DNA of 64,000 bases from Pseudisothecium myosuroides. Lineage: Eukaryota; Streptophyta; Bryopsida; Hypnales; Lembophyllaceae. Below the pieces are notes generated by a model. The model was not told the DNA's origin. It did not search any database and saw only the letters and a list, made by a program, of their open reading frames with translations. Every line of letters starts with the position of its first letter. The stretch's first letter is position 1. Of the stretch, positions 23,595 through 36,434 are shown in pieces. Position numbers and translations under genes: made by a program. The DNA lies in NCBI GenBank assembly GCA_951799445.1, contig OX637289.1, forward strand, positions 23,498,245 through 23,562,244, given 5' to 3'.

Positions 23595-24323
23595 CATTTG
23601 TCCACGACATGGCGGGGGGTCGCGAGAGGTCTCGCGGTCTCTCACTATGCTGTGGCCGGTGGCTGCTTGCTTCTTCCCGTTTGTCAGTCAGTCTTGTTAA
23701 TCTTTGAGGTTCCGGTCCTATGTGTCTTGGTTCCTTCTCACCAAAACACTTGCAGTTAGCGGGTTTTGTATTTTGCCTATTTTGCAATGAAATTCCGTTT
23801 CCTTTGTTTTGAAAAAAATATTTAGAAAATTTGTCATGAGTTCATGCAAGACTTGCATGCCGGTCATTCCCTAGGTGTCTGTCGGATGGCTCTTTCCCCT
23901 GCTGAACGGGCTGGTATTGTTCCTTGCAGAAAGAGTATGCGAAACTATCTCGGTAATCTCCATCCCCAGCTGTGTGCCAATCTGCCATAAGTTATTCCAA
24001 GAGTCAACCAAGTAATCATCGGCATCATGTATGATCATGGAGCCGATGGACGGACGGAAGGACGGAAGGACCTGGACACTGGGGATGAGAGCAAATCTAG
24101 CACGAACAAGTTGTGAATCTCAGCCGACTTGTGGTTCAGATCTGCGGCACCTGAAGGCTGCACTGCACTAGGTGGTTACCATAAAAAATTCCATCAATCA
24201 CAATAAGTACACTCAAGGCCTGGCTGGACGGAACTAATCACCCGCCCTGACTAATCATTTTCTGATTTTGTGCTGCATCCGTCGGCTGACAGAACTCATC
24301 CAGCATGATCAGTGCTAAGCAAT

Positions 24324-24371
24324 TTAACCCATTAAAGGATGTTGCTGTTTTCTATACGCTCTCCCCTGTTG
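24324..24371 (+). mobile_element. left end of a TTAA-type element, subfamily L
   Basis: TTAACCCATTAAAGGATGTTG matches, one substitution and small indels apart, the broken left end at 31520 and the inverted right end at 32656-32673. The copy is cut off by the MITE starting at 24372; no right end was found. Confidence 0.45.
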
Positions 24372-24657
24372 TAAGGTAGGTACCGAGTACACTCAAAATC
24401 GCCACTTTTTGCTACTGACCCTAGCTACTATTATTAGATTGGCCAAATTTGTACATGTTCTTGTTGGCAAGTGAAGGGAGGTTCCAAGGCACCAAAGAAC
24501 ATGGCATTTGGATATTGTGTGCAAAAGTTATTGAGGAACAAAGTTTGGTTCTAAAATGGTTTCTTCCACATAGGTACAGGATTGGTTTTCAAGATGTACA
24601 CAGAGTTAAAGATGGCGGTTTAAGGTCAGTGGCACATTTGGGTGTACCTACCTTATA
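24372..24657. mobile_element. MITE family 2, copy 2
   Basis: Terminal inverted repeats of about 45 bp: taaggtaggta...cactcaaaat at the left, and cacatttgggtgtacctacc followed by tta at the right. The interior matches 19292-19560 in reverse. A short open frame (24449-24673) is incidental. Confidence 0.7.
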
Positions 24658-24904
24658 CAAAAGGAAAAATTGAGCAACACATGATGAATCCCATTCAAAG
24701 CTAACCAAGTCACATACATGCTATTGGTCAACTGAGAATTTTGGGGGAATTTTTGAAAGATTAGAGAGGATCAAATGAATTCAATATACGGAAGACATAC
24801 GCTAGCTCTTTTGGTAGGCAACATCCTCAAGGGAGTAATTCCCAAATCTTAATCAACCAATAGGCCCAAATGTGTGATTTTCATAAGTGGATCAAGTTCG
24901 GAAA

Positions 24905-24935
<31 letters not shown>

Positions 24936-27060
24936 CATGAAAAAAATGCATGCTAACTGTACAAAAAATTCAAATTTCAAAACTTTGTAAAACACAATTT
25001 TGTAGCAATTGGTGGAAACTTTGATAAAATTAGGGTGAATTTGTGAACTCATCATTCCAATCTGATTTGGGCTTCTCCAATCCATGAGAGGAAACAAGGA
25101 GAGTTATGGAATTTTCAAGTGGAGGGAGGCGGCTTTGTTTTTGGAGTTGTCCCATCATTATGGCATTGGTATAGTGGTTTCTGAATGGATTGGGGTTGTT
25201 TTTAGTCATAAAAATTCTTAATTGTAATTTTTCTAAATTTATTGGACATTTTGATTCTTCTGTAGCTTTTCAAAGTTAATCTCTAATAGAGAGTTTTTTA
25301 TTGTTTAAAATGAGGGCTTTTGGTGTTGATTATTGAACTCTAATCAAAATGCATAATATCTCAAAATTCATTGTGATTTTTTAGTAAGGAATTAACATAT
25401 TTAGGTCAATTTCAAACTTGTTACAAAATAGTTAGATGGGGCAAATAGATATAAAGATTGTAGTACAAATTTCTTTAGGTAGCACTATATTTTTGTTCAA
25501 TCATGTAGTTTGTGTTTATGAATTTTTAATTTATGAACGTATTTATTAATTAATTTTAACCTATAGATTTAAAGACAAGTGTATTACTAGAAAGTATTAT
25601 GTATATGGTACACAATACATAAATAACCTAACTAAATTTGTGAATAATTTTTATTTGAACAAGTCTTTGGAAATCAAAAAGGTTAGCAAAATTAATAAAA
25701 GATTTGGGAATTAAGAGAAAGATTCAACTAAGTATTTGCAATTTGATTGTCTTCTTGCTAACAAATTCATTAATAGATTGGAGCTTACTCATCTTGAAAT
25801 TAGCCCACTAAGTTAACTTCCTAAAAAAGATTCCTTGAAGGAGGGAAAATCTTATATTGGTTACAAGAGTGTAAGAAAGTGTAAAACCTTGCATATTTAA
25901 TATTTTTTCTTCATTTTTGTCTGCATGCAAGTTTAGAATTCATGATTCAAAATTTGACATAAAGAGAATTAAGGTGAAATTCTTGACTAGAAGGATTTAA
26001 AAATCCAAAAATGGATAAAAGATGCATTCAAAAATTTAAATTGAAGACAACTTTGATCGCTTTGTGAGTATTTTTTGGGTACATTGTAACACAATTACCA
26101 CGATTTGCCAATTAATGAATTGGCAATCCCAATGTACTTGTAAAAATCAATTTGTTCTTCCCCCATACTTATATTTTTTTGGAAGCTATTGTTACTACAA
26201 TCAATATGGGATATCAACAATGTATCCTATATCAATGTCCGCATCTATATATTGTATACCATATATTCATATGTATTTGTATATCATGTACCATATATCT
26301 ATATATTCTATACACATCTCTCTCTATATATATAGTGTATCATACATTGTTTTCCATAAGTATTGTATTCGAGATTGACAGCAAGGATTCAATCAAAATA
26401 AATTTCTTGTGCAATTCAAATTGACAGCATGGGAAGGGGAATTAAATTTTTCTAAGCACATCGACGGTCTTGGATTTTTTGAGTTAGGATGGTAGGTAGG
26501 AGCAATGTGTTTGCATCTTTTGGGTACATGGTGATTGATCCATCTATTAGAGGTGAAAATTTTAAAAATACAATGCCAAAATCTGAAGATCCATAAATTG
26601 TACAATACTTTGGTGAATACTCTTTGATATTGGAACACTACTAAGATAAATTTCAAAGAATTTTCCATTTTAAGGCCAAAGTTTTCTACTTCTCCTTGAA
26701 CAACAGACCTTGTCTTCTGATTGTTAAGAATCGCATACAATTCCTTCATTGGAATCCAACCAAACTTTATTGAATTGCAATAAGTGGTGATTATGGGTGT
26801 GCATAGTTACCTTAGACTCTTGCTTTACAAGAGTCTCAAAATGGAATAGACTTCTTCCAACTGGTGATAAAGTTTTTGATTCTTCTATTTCATTTTATAT
26901 TTGGATTTTGAAGATTGTATGATTGTACTCTCTCAAGCAAAAATCTTCCTTGTTGCTTATAATCGTACATTTATCTATACTATCATAAAATATTTAATTA
27001 TTTGCGTCATTTTTTTTTTGGTAACTCCTCAAATTCTCCCATGTTCAGAGGATGCCACAT

Positions 27061-27983
27061 TTAACTACTTTTGAACTATTCAGTGAATTCTAGACAAAAC
27101 ATTGTGGGATCTCCCGATGATAACATAATACCTATCCTCAAATCAAGGTCAAAATCTTCATCAATATATATTTTTTAACAAATCCAACTATAGGATCCTT
27201 TGGTTAACTTGTTCAAGTATATTGTTTCAAAATTTTAGAGTGAATATTCCCACCAATTGGAAGCTCAATGTGCCTAAACTTCAAAATGTAGACTTTTCTA
27301 GCCCTTCCAAAAGGTGAAGTTCTGCCTTTCAACATTTTTAGAAAAAAATGTATACGTCCTATAACTTATAAATTTTAGTCAATAAGTTGAAAAATGGGTT
27401 CAAAATATATATGAAATTTTTTATCAAAATAACTTTCATATTCAATTTCAAAAAAATTATAAAGTGGAAGGCGATATTGAATGAAAGATAAAACTAATAT
27501 GCTAATAATTTTTGGAAGGACTTGAGGATTGTTAATCCTAATGGAGAGAATTTTCTAATAAAAAATTAATATCCTTTATTATCATTTTTATATGAAAATT
27601 TTCAAAATTGACAACAAAAGACAACTTCATATGTTTTTCTTACTTTCAGTGCCCACAAAATAAAATTCCTCATAACTTTTATCTCATCATTTGAAATTCA
27701 ATGATTAAAATGTTTTTGAGTAGATATTAATCTATACAATCTCCAAAAAATAATTAATATTTTTTAGAATATATTTTTTGTTGCCTAGTTTAACATTGAA
27801 ATTGAAAAAAACCTTATAAATTTTGCAATATTTATCTTAATGACATGAAACAAAGCTTCACCCATAGATTATGATGAGTAGCATCCACCCTAAAAAATTC
27901 ATGCAAAAAATCTTATTATAATTCAATAGCCTGCCCGAGTTCTCAAAAGCCAAAAGTAGGCTTCTTGGTCCTTTAGGGATTAA
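27061..27983 (+). mobile_element. TTAA-terminated element, subfamily F, copy 1
   Basis: Matches 55160-56070 along most of its length and ends TTGGTCCTTTAGGGATTAA; the left terminus is diverged after TTAA. It retains an uninterrupted gtttaacattgaaatt, the site into which another element has inserted in the related copy at 63281. Confidence 0.65.
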
Positions 27984-28080
27984 AAAAATCCTAGCATATA
28001 CCTGATTTGCAATTCTCATGTTTAATTTTTCAATTCTTGAATCCTATTTTGGAAACTTTAAACTTCAATAGTTTTCTAAA

Positions 28081-29012
28081 TTAACCCCTAAAGGACCAAG
28101 TTGCATTTTTTTTTGGCAACATAGCAATTTTGGGCAGCTCACTACAAATGGATTTTTTATTTTTTTCTCTGATATTTTCACACATCATTCATAGGGACAA
28201 GGCTTTTTTTTAGGCCCAATAACTTTCAAAACTTTTGACTACATGGTTGAAAAGTTATTGTATAACATGTAGTTTTTTCCCTTAGTCATGCAGGCTGGAC
28301 AAATAAAAAGAATCACTTTTTTCATAAACAAAAATTTGAAATAGTTATTTATATATATATGTATATGTGGAAAGCTTTGAATCATTATATTTTGATCAAT
28401 GACATGAAAGTTATGAGGAGTTTTAGCCTTTGCGGGTAGTTATGGAATCTTTACTCTAAAAAAAACTTTGAAGTTGTTTATTTAACTCAATTTTCAATAT
28501 TTATGAAAAAAAATAAAAACATTGGATGTAGATTGTTTATAACAACATTACAACTTGGCATTTTTCAATTCCATAACTAAATTCTCAACAATTTAGTCTT
28601 TTAAATCATTCTCTATTTCATTTTAATTACTATTTTTTTCCTATATGTTGTACAACTCCAAATGATCTGAAAATTATCAGGCATGTAGCCAACTTGCCTA
28701 AAAAATGAATCCAAAGAAGCGCCACCATTTTGAACATTTTTTCTTACAAATGTGACCTTGTGAAGTGTACCTGCACAATTTTTTGCAAGGCCAAAAAAAG
28801 GATTTTTGTCAATTGAAACGCTAATATCTTGCAGTCCACATGGTGGAAATTTATGAAATTCTTTCCACATATTTTCAAACCAACCTACTACAAAATCCTA
28901 CCGTTAGATGTATCCAAAAATGTTTTTTTATCTAAAATTTGGTGCTTGCACTAGAAATGGAAGTTTTGTAGTGTTTGGGGTGAAAACATAGCCAAGGAAC
29001 TTTAGGGGTTCA
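28081..29012 (-). mobile_element. TTAA-terminated element, subfamily A, copy 2 (reversed)
   Basis: Starts TTAACCCCTAAAGGACCAAG and ends GGAACTTTAGGGGTTCA (last TTAA changed by one base), 932 bp. It is the reverse of 16974-17908 throughout. Non-coding. Confidence 0.8.
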
Positions 29013-30654
29013 AACACATACTTCAAAAATCTGATATTTTTCTTGTGAACTACTATATATTTAAATTTATCTTCATTTTTCATAATAAAATAAAATAAAA
29101 TGAATTTTTAGTGAGTCTTTAGTATAGCTTCTCTACAAAATCATAGTAATTACATAATTTTTAGAATAGTATGAAGTTTTGAAAAAAATGTCAGAGATTA
29201 TAATGACAAAAGTTGTGTATTTTAAGCTTTCAAGATGCTACCTTCAAAGTGTCACAAAATCTATAATTTTAATAATTAAAAAATTAAAATAGAACGTAGA
29301 TTATTGCATTACATTTTAAAGTTAAGTTTCAAAACATTTAAAATCAATAACTATGTGATCCTTCAAATGCTCAATCAACCATTTTATAGTCACTAATAAA
29401 CTTGAAGGTCTACTGAGATACCAATGTTTTTTTTGGAAATTTCATATTTTTCTTATGTAGTTTGTTATCTTTCTATAGCTAGAAAAAAAATTCATGTGGA
29501 CAAAAGCTCTACCTTGGGTGATTTTTTGAAGTCAAACACTATAATAAAAAAAAAATTGGAATGGGCTACACAACACTTAACGTCAAGGCATATTGTATGT
29601 AGATTTTTTTGTAGGCCATTTTTGGCCTAGTTTGGGGTTAAAGGGTTAATAGTTGCAATAGGAGCTTCCATGTTTTTAGTGTAAATTCATCATTGGAACT
29701 GAATTTCTTAGGCCTTCATGTTGTGGCATGTTGGAAAATATTGTGACTTCTTCAGGTGAATAAGATGACCATTTTGGATATACTTTTTATTATTGGTTTT
29801 AGAATAATTTAGAGACTCTTTTGGATCAATTGAACAACACACTTCAAAAATTCATAATAAATTCATACTTTGTCAAAAAAAATAAAAATTCAATTGTTCT
29901 TTCCATTTCTCACATATTTTTTTATATTAATTTTTTTTTTAAAAATCAGCAATGCCAACAAGGGAAACCAATCATTTTGCATGTCATAGGTTGATTTACC
30001 TTAATAAATGGGCATGGTCAAATGAATTTTTTTTCCCTAATGTAGCTCACTTGATTGCAAGGCTCTAAAAACAATCTTCATTGTTCCAATCCTTGTGAAA
30101 ATTGACATGTATGTTCTTAACTATTTATAATTGCATTTTGTCAAAAGTGACAAATTCTTCTTTTGTGAAAATTTGAGATATAAGGTACCCCCCCCCTAAC
30201 TGACCGAATAAGGAATTTTGATATGATCAAGAGTAGTGAAGGCAAATCAAATATTTTTCAGAGGTACATAAATTGAAAAGACACATATTGCCAAAAATTT
30301 GGTAATTTTATCGCTTGAATTGAAATTACTATGAATTTTGGGAGGCAAAAAGTGCGCCGGACCCATGGCCAATGTCTAGATTCTTCCAATTCCGATCATT
30401 CAATAACTTTTTACCTAATCATTTTTTCTTCATTTTCAAGGTTGGAACTAATAAATACATGACACATGTCCCAAGTTGTGAAAAAAAAATTAGGAAATAC
30501 TGCATTCAAAGTGTGGTCAGAAATACATGCACCTATAGGTCGGGAATGGGTCACTGGTCGGGAATGGGGGGGGGTACCTTAGGCCCTCAAAATCATTTTG
30601 CTTGGGAATTTTTATTTTTATTTTTTCAAAAACCAATCTTTGATTGGTGATATA
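29013..30654. other. repeat-derived intergenic DNA
   Basis: 29030-29400 is a reversed, eroded match to the TTAA element at 48298-48845. 29626-29650 contains a further tttggggttaa end. 30181-30582 is a MITE (listed separately). No genes. Confidence 0.4.
30181..30582. mobile_element. MITE with ggtacccccccc termini
   Basis: Left end aaggtacccccccccta and right end atgggggggggtacctt are inverted repeats, with ctgaccga and tcggga just inside. About 400 bp, non-coding. No second copy seen in the window. Confidence 0.5.
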
Positions 30655-31412
30655 TTAACCCCTAAACGTCTGGATTCATCTCCAAAATTGACAATTTGAG
30701 AAAAAACATTATAAACTACAATTTGGAAGAATATTTTGGAATTGGTATACAAATGAAAGTTGTAGATTTTGATTTTTAAATTCTATCCGTACGGTTAGAT
30801 CTACTAATGCTATCACCAATCTTTTTCTATAAATTTTGAAAAGAAAATTTCAGAATTCCTTCTAAATTCAATTACAAGTAAAATATTATTATTTTTTGAG
30901 TAAAACTTGTTGGAATGGATTTGAAATAAGGTTCTCTTCATATGGTGATTTTTTGAAATTTTTTTGACCTTTACATCTTTGACCTCATTTTTGCACATCT
31001 AGTTTTGAACTAAAGTCAATGCAAATTGACCACTTGACATACTTCCACATTTGTCATTTTAGAAATGTATATATTCTAGTAACACCAAATCCAACCGATG
31101 GATAGGACAACAACTTGATAAAGTATCACCAAAAATTAGGATGACTTTCATCCAAGCAGGAATGAGACAGAAACAAGGATCTGAATCTGTTCATCGTCCA
31201 GAAAATGGACGTCGGAGCGCTCCAGGGTTAAAATCCGTACAATCAAAGTTTTTGAAACTTAGAGTTTACAACAATTTGATAGTGATGACTCACATCTTAC
31301 ATTTAAATTTTTCAAAAATTGATTCTTAAAAAATATACTTACATTCAGTTCAAAAATAATAGTTTGAAGGTGATTTTGGAAGGAAGACCCCCACCTGGCA
31401 TTTAGGGGTTAA
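30655..31412. mobile_element. TTAA-terminated element, subfamily H
   Basis: Starts TTAACCCCTAAACGTCTGG and ends CACCTGGCATTTAGGGGTTAA, 758 bp. The first ten bases match the main family, but the next part of the terminal repeat and the interior differ. Non-coding. Confidence 0.65.
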
Positions 31413-31519
31413 GGTTTAAGCACTCTATTTACTACCGTTTCATAATTCGAATTTCAGGAGAATGACATTTTCTTTTTTGGAAATTGAGGATTAGGACATG
31501 CACGTATGAAGGCTGAAAT

Positions 31520-32673
31520 TTAATCCATAACCCCTAAAGGACCGAGGCCTTTTTTCTGCCAAAAAACACTGAAAACTGTCATTTCTATAGCAAACAATAA
31601 AAAAAATTGAAAAATGTTTTTTTTGCACATCTAACCGTAGGATCTTATACCTAACTAGTATGAGAATGTATGGAAAAAAATTTAGAATTTTTGACCGCAT
31701 AGATTGCAAGATATCTGTGTTTAAAGTGGAAAAAACAAGTTTTTCAGCACATTGCGGGATTAGATTTTTTGACTTTGAACATTTTTAACTTAAAATTTTT
31801 GCACTACAGAGTTTTGAGCTTTAAATCTTTATAGTGAAAATTGAGTTGAGAGTCTACAAAAAAAAAAGAAATTCAAAAAAACTTAATTATCATTCTTAAA
31901 CAAATTGTTAAATAGAAGTAGGTATGAGATAGAAGGAAAATCTAAAACATTAATATGTTTTAGATGGAATTAAAATGCACTAATCCCAATGGTGAGATCG
32001 TTCTAACAAGTAAATCGGACCTTGAAAAAAAAAAATTGAAAAATTTGAAAAATTGCATTCAGAAATGAATCCTACAAGTTATTTTTTTCAAGAAGATGCT
32101 CAAACTACCCGAAAAACAAGAATGTCCACAACTTTCTCATAACAAATCCAAATGAAATGAATCAAAGCTTTCCAGATAGGCAGAAATATAATCTATGAGA
32201 AAAAAAATTCAAAAAATTCAAAAAAAAGAATTGCAAATTTTTTTTGCTGCCCGCCGTCCCCTGTTTTGAGCTAATTTGGTCATAACTATTGTTCCCGGGC
32301 ACCAATTGTGAAAAAAATTATATTGCCTCAAAGCTTATCAATTTTTCTATCTTCAAAAAAAGTTTCAAAAAATCACAACAAAAATTCAGCCCGTAGGTAC
32401 CTGCCCGAAATCCCATTTGTCCGTTGAACGAACACATGGTCCTTTAGGGGTTAAAGGATGTTGAGGCCATTTTTTTGGTTGGTGATTGATAGAGAATCCT
32501 TCTATGTACAATAAAAGTGCAACTATTCATCCTCAAAATTTTGTGTGAAAAGGCAAGTTCTTCTATAGTAGTTTGACTTCCAATCAATGCTGTTTGATTT
32601 TTTTTAACCAATGATTCATACGATAGCAAAAGGGATGATTTCCACAATCACTAGCCCATCCTTTAAGTGTTAA
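31520..32673. mobile_element. TTAA-type element, subfamily L, interrupted by a D element
   Basis: The left end TTAATCCA is separated from TTAAAGGATGTTG by the 928-bp D element (31527-32454). The right end ATCCTTTAAGTGTTAA (32658-32673) is the inverted repeat of the rejoined left end. Without the insert the element is about 225 bp. Confidence 0.5.
31527..32454 (+). mobile_element. TTAA-terminated element, subfamily D, copy 2
   Basis: Starts ATAACCCCTAAAGGACCGAG (first TTAA damaged) and ends CATGGTCCTTTAGGGGTTAA. Nearly colinear with 22661-23594, including ctaaccgtaggatctt and aatgaatcaaagctttccag. Lies inside the left terminal repeat of a subfamily L element. Confidence 0.8.
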
Positions 32674-32733
32674 AACATGTGTTGATGTTGCTTTCACATA
32701 GCAATCAAGAAGCCTTGTGTTCTTCATTTTCTA

Positions 32734-32971
32734 CTAGTGTGCCATGTGCTGTTGCCACAATCAAAACAAAAGTAAAATTTAAATTTAAAAACTTTGAAAT
32801 TCAATAACTTTCACACCGTAGGTCCAAACGTCACAAAACAAAGCCCATGCATCCCTCCTCACCAAGGGCTTTCCGACGATACCAAGCACGCCACCAAAGG
32901 ACGCACGGTTTGGCAGATCTCAATATAACAAACAACCAAACCAAAACAAACAAACAAACTTAAGGTATGGA
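32734..32971 (-). mobile_element. short non-autonomous Helitron, second copy
   Basis: On the minus strand it starts TCCATACCTTAAG after an A and ends GGCACACTAG before a T. It shares core blocks with 20928-21185, including ccaaaccgtg, gtggcgt, cttggtatcgtc and gaaagcccttgg. 238 bp, no coding sequence. Confidence 0.6.
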
Positions 32972-33060
32972 TAGTCCTTAGCGGCAATGTTGGGAGCAGA
33001 ATCACCACTTAGTTCATTTTTAGCCTGTGGAAATGACAAAAACTTGGTTGCAATTTGAAC

Positions 33061-33258
33061 ACATCGGCTCCCGACCCTCCCTCTGTCCTGCCTTCTCTCG
33101 CTTTGCTGGTTTGAGTTTTATAAGGTTGCTTTTAAATGTTTTAGAAAATGTAAAGATTTCTGCCAAGGACGTGGTCCTTTGGTTCTGTGTACTTTTTCCT
33201 TTTATCAATGGAATTTGTCCATGTGTTTCAAGAAAAAAAAAAAAAAACATCGGCTCCC
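33061..33258 (+). mobile_element. truncated retroposon with 12-bp target duplication
   Basis: acatcggctccc at 33061-33072 and 33247-33258 flanks a 174-bp insert ending gtttcaag plus about 17 A. The insert end resembles plant LINE 3' tails (atcaatggaatttgtcc). Confidence 0.75.
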
Positions 33259-33486
33259 CAGTGAAAAAATCTGTAAAATTTCTATTTAGAGTGAAAAAAG
33301 TAGAAAAAAACAGCCTCAATATTCGAAAAACTGGTTTAATATGGAATTAAAGAAAAATAGCTGGTAAAATTTTAAAAAATCTCCAATTCCATCCTGCTCA
33401 GCAGTCCTGGTGAAGCCTGAGAAAATGGTCCACTTTCCCTGGTGTTCATGATGGGGACATTGTTGTTGTTAATTAAGTCCTCAAAC

Positions 33487-33560
33487 CTCCATTGCCACTG
33501 TTTCTCTTTTAATGGAAATTGTTCAGTTATTTCAAGAAGAAAAACAACAACTCCATTGCC
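33487..33560 (+). mobile_element. 54-bp retroposon fragment with 10-bp target duplication
   Basis: ctccattgcc at 33487-33496 and 33551-33560 flanks a short insert containing aatggaaattgttcag and an A-rich end, similar to the tail of the insert at 33073. Confidence 0.6.
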
Positions 33561-33665
33561 TATATTTAAGTTATTTGGGCCTTTTCCTTTGTAGGATGTG
33601 GGGATGTCACAATGTGCACATTGAATGGAAAAGGCAACATTCCTCTCAAAAAGCAGGAGGAAAGG

Positions 33666-33822
33666 AGCACCACCAGCGGTTTTTTTTCTGGTGACAAACT
33701 CTACAGTAAAGCCCTGCGTGCCCTCCCACCAAAGGTGAATTTTGGGAGGGAGCCAGGCGCAGTGGCTTACATGCCTGACAACCTAGCGTTTTGTCACCAG
33801 AAAAAAATACGCTGAGCACCAC
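33666..33822. mobile_element. hAT-type MITE with 8-bp target duplication
   Basis: AGCACCAC at 33666-33673 and 33815-33822 flanks a 141-bp element with inverted ends CAGCGGTTTTTTTTCTGG and CAGCGTATTTTTTTCTGG. CAGCG termini and an 8-bp duplication are typical of hAT. The interior folds as one hairpin centred on the ccctcccacc / gggaggg stretch at about 33720-33755. Non-coding. Confidence 0.75.
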
Positions 33823-33932
33823 AGCAAGGAGCTCCAGCTGGGAAATCCAGTCAACCCTAATAAGACTGAAATAGATGCACCCATTCTCGTCCCTTTAAGA
33901 ATTCCTCCCGCACGTATTTAAAAATTCCTCCC

Positions 33933-34012
33933 TCATGTATTTATTTATTTATAAATTTATTTTGACACAAATAGAAAGGAATTTCATTGCAAGGATAACT
34001 TTCATGTATTTA
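33933..34012 (-). mobile_element. 58-bp retroposon fragment with 11-bp target duplication
   Basis: tcatgtattta at 33933-33943 and 34002-34012 flanks an insert that reads, on the minus strand, ttgcaatgaaattcctttc followed by an A/T-rich tail, a LINE 3' end. It has landed in a local tandem repeat of aattcctccctcatgtattt units (33900-34080). Confidence 0.6.
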
Positions 34013-34079
34013 AGAATTCCACCCTCATGTATTTGATAGATTTTCCTTCACGTATTTAAGAATTCCTCCCTCATATATT

Positions 34080-36434
34080 AGTGGTGCACGTTTTCTTTCT
34101 AGAATGCACTCCATTGGTACATGAGGACGGAATTTGGTACAAGGATGAAAATGGGTGTGTCTACTACTAAAGCTGGCTTCAAACTACACGGAGCGGCATA
34201 CCAAAGCCTTGGAAGTATAGAACACATTTATTGCATGTCAAATCATCTCAAGTTGCCCGAAAGCACGTGGTTGAGATAAGATAAGAATGCTTCATAAGAG
34301 AGCCCAAATTTCAGGGGCTTTTAAGCAAACTCTCTTGGTAGAGACTTGAATGTTGTCAATCAAGGACATCTAAAATTACTTTTCATCCATGAAGGTATCA
34401 CGTGGTGAGTTACCTTTGCCACTAGTATGAAGGCATAGAGGCAATCCATCATGGCTCTTTGACCCAATAGAAGGATGCAACATTGCCAGTCTTTATAGTT
34501 TGAAGCCCAATTAATGATCGGTAGCATGTTTGGCATATTTAAGATGTTTCTTTTTTGGGCCCCAAAAGTATTTTGGATTGGCCAACTCTCATGATAAGCA
34601 CATGTAAAAATTTTGTTTCAAAATTAAAGGACCGAATTTGTGCTATCTATCTACATGCAAAAAATGGAATCAATATACTTGCAAAGTTGATGAAAATTTG
34701 GATTGAATGCAAAAGATGTTGTGTGTCCAATGGAAGAAAAGAAGGAATGTACTTCATAATCTCTAAAATTGTGCGATATAAAAATGCCTTCCAAGAGTTT
34801 CCACAGGAAGAGGAATCTCCTTCCCGGAATACCTATAAATGTCTTTATAAGGCATGCATAAAAGTAAAGTGAAGTTTAGATTAGTAAATAGTGATATTTC
34901 GAAGAGCTTTTGGGGGACTCTACCAACCTAAGTTGCACATAGAAGCCTGCTCTAAATGAGTACCTGTACAATACAACTAAATTTGATTAAGATTTGATTA
35001 CAATAGGATAGCCAACGGAATAGGAAGTCCCTTGTAGTAGTCTTCGAAAAGTATTCAAGTCCGAAAGCAATTCTTGAATGCTAACCATAGAGGTTAATAA
35101 GTGATTTTGGTAAGTTTTTTAAATTTGACTACCGGTATTCAATTTGTTTGTTGTATGTTTGGATAGATTGGCTAATTAGCATTTGGAGATTAGATTGGCA
35201 AATTGAAGAATTTGATTTTACATTAAAAATGTTTCTTCAACATACCTACATTTGTGAGATGTACACTGAGTGATGATGGCGGTTTTAGACAAGGTGAGAT
35301 TTTGGATGTACCCACCTTACTTTAAGGAGCTCGGCCTTCAAAAACTGGAATATAATTTATTTATTTTTAAACAAATGAAGAATGTGGTTTCTTTCATTTG
35401 TGCCAAAAATCAATTAAACTTAATTAATATAGAAATGTAACCAACCGAACTCACCATGCCGGACCTGCCTGGCATGTTTGTATTGGTCACTCTTATATCT
35501 GCAATGAAGAGTCATTTCAGTTCGCTTGCCAATAAAAAAGAACTATAATTTTATAAGAAGCTGGTAGCAATATCTCCAGAATTTTTTGGGGTCTGGACAA
35601 CTGAAAGGGTAATGACGTCAGTGTATCAATCTCGAGAAACTAAACCAAGAGAATGTGTGAGCAGTGTCAAATTCTGCTAACTTCCTGCAAAACGTCGGCA
35701 CTGGATACTGGATATACAATTCAAAGCATCTCAATATTATATATTGAGATGGAGGTCTCAACTCTACAGAAAGAAATCTTTCGATCTTTTCCTTTGATCC
35801 AAACCTTCAATCATGTTTCATTATCACACGAGACTGAGGCCGAATGAATCACAGAAGGAAATACCGAGAAAGAGAAGAAAAAGAAAAGAATTTCTCTGGT
35901 CAAATTGGCACCTTATAAAGAGTTTCAGGCAGTTGGTACAACTATCAACAAACAGAAATCATCAACCGTACACACCAGCAGACTCTTCGGCAGTCAGAAA
36001 ATGATCAAAAAGCAGCCCTGACTCAAAAGCAAAATTTTGATGAGAGGAATGGCACCAGCATTCATTAAAATTGGGTGCAGAGAATGTTCATGAAAGCGGG
36101 GGGTAAGTTAGAGAACCATTGGAAAGCACCGACTCCATAATGTGCAAGTGTGTGGATTCTCTTTCAATTGATCATGTTGAAAATATGTGGTTTATGATAC
36201 AAAAAAAGGGCCACTGGCGCCCACTCAGCTCTGCAATCCCCCCAAAAGCTAATATAAACTTCATCCAACGCTAATTAAGTTAAATCACAATTTGCCGTGT
36301 ACAAGATGGATCCTGCATTGTCCACCATCCTCAAAAAAGGTACAAAACTGGGGTTACAGGCCCAAGGAAAAAAAAGAGGGAGGGGAGGAGGTCCATTGCA
36401 ATTGATCAGTCAGTGAAGACTAATTCTAATTAAG
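34080..36434. other. intergenic between repeats and the YUCCA gene
   Basis: 34105-34160 is one arm of the hairpin MITE of 15659. 34555-34872 is open but unrecognised. 35250-35325 resembles the end of MITE family 2. 35600-36434 is less AT-rich and should include the 3' UTR of the YUCCA gene. No other gene supported. Confidence 0.4.

Larger units (their letters stand above)
23595..27060. other. repeat-rich intergenic DNA
   Basis: No genes. 23604-23820 looks like a LINE 3' tail (ttttgcaatgaaattccgtt then an A-rich end), possibly flanked by atttgtc on both sides. 24046-24071 is a ggacggaa-type microsatellite. 24324-24371 is the left end of a TTAA-type element. 24372-24657 is a MITE. 24901-24935 is an almost pure A run. 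26200-26345 is low-complexity AT with TATATA runs. Confidence 0.45.

Noticed and set aside
24901..24935. Long A run as a possible poly-A tail of a retroposon
   Set aside because: No flanking target duplication found and no LINE-like tail before it.
30372..30650. 92-codon open frame
   Set aside because: Overlaps a MITE with ggtacccccccc ends; no protein features.
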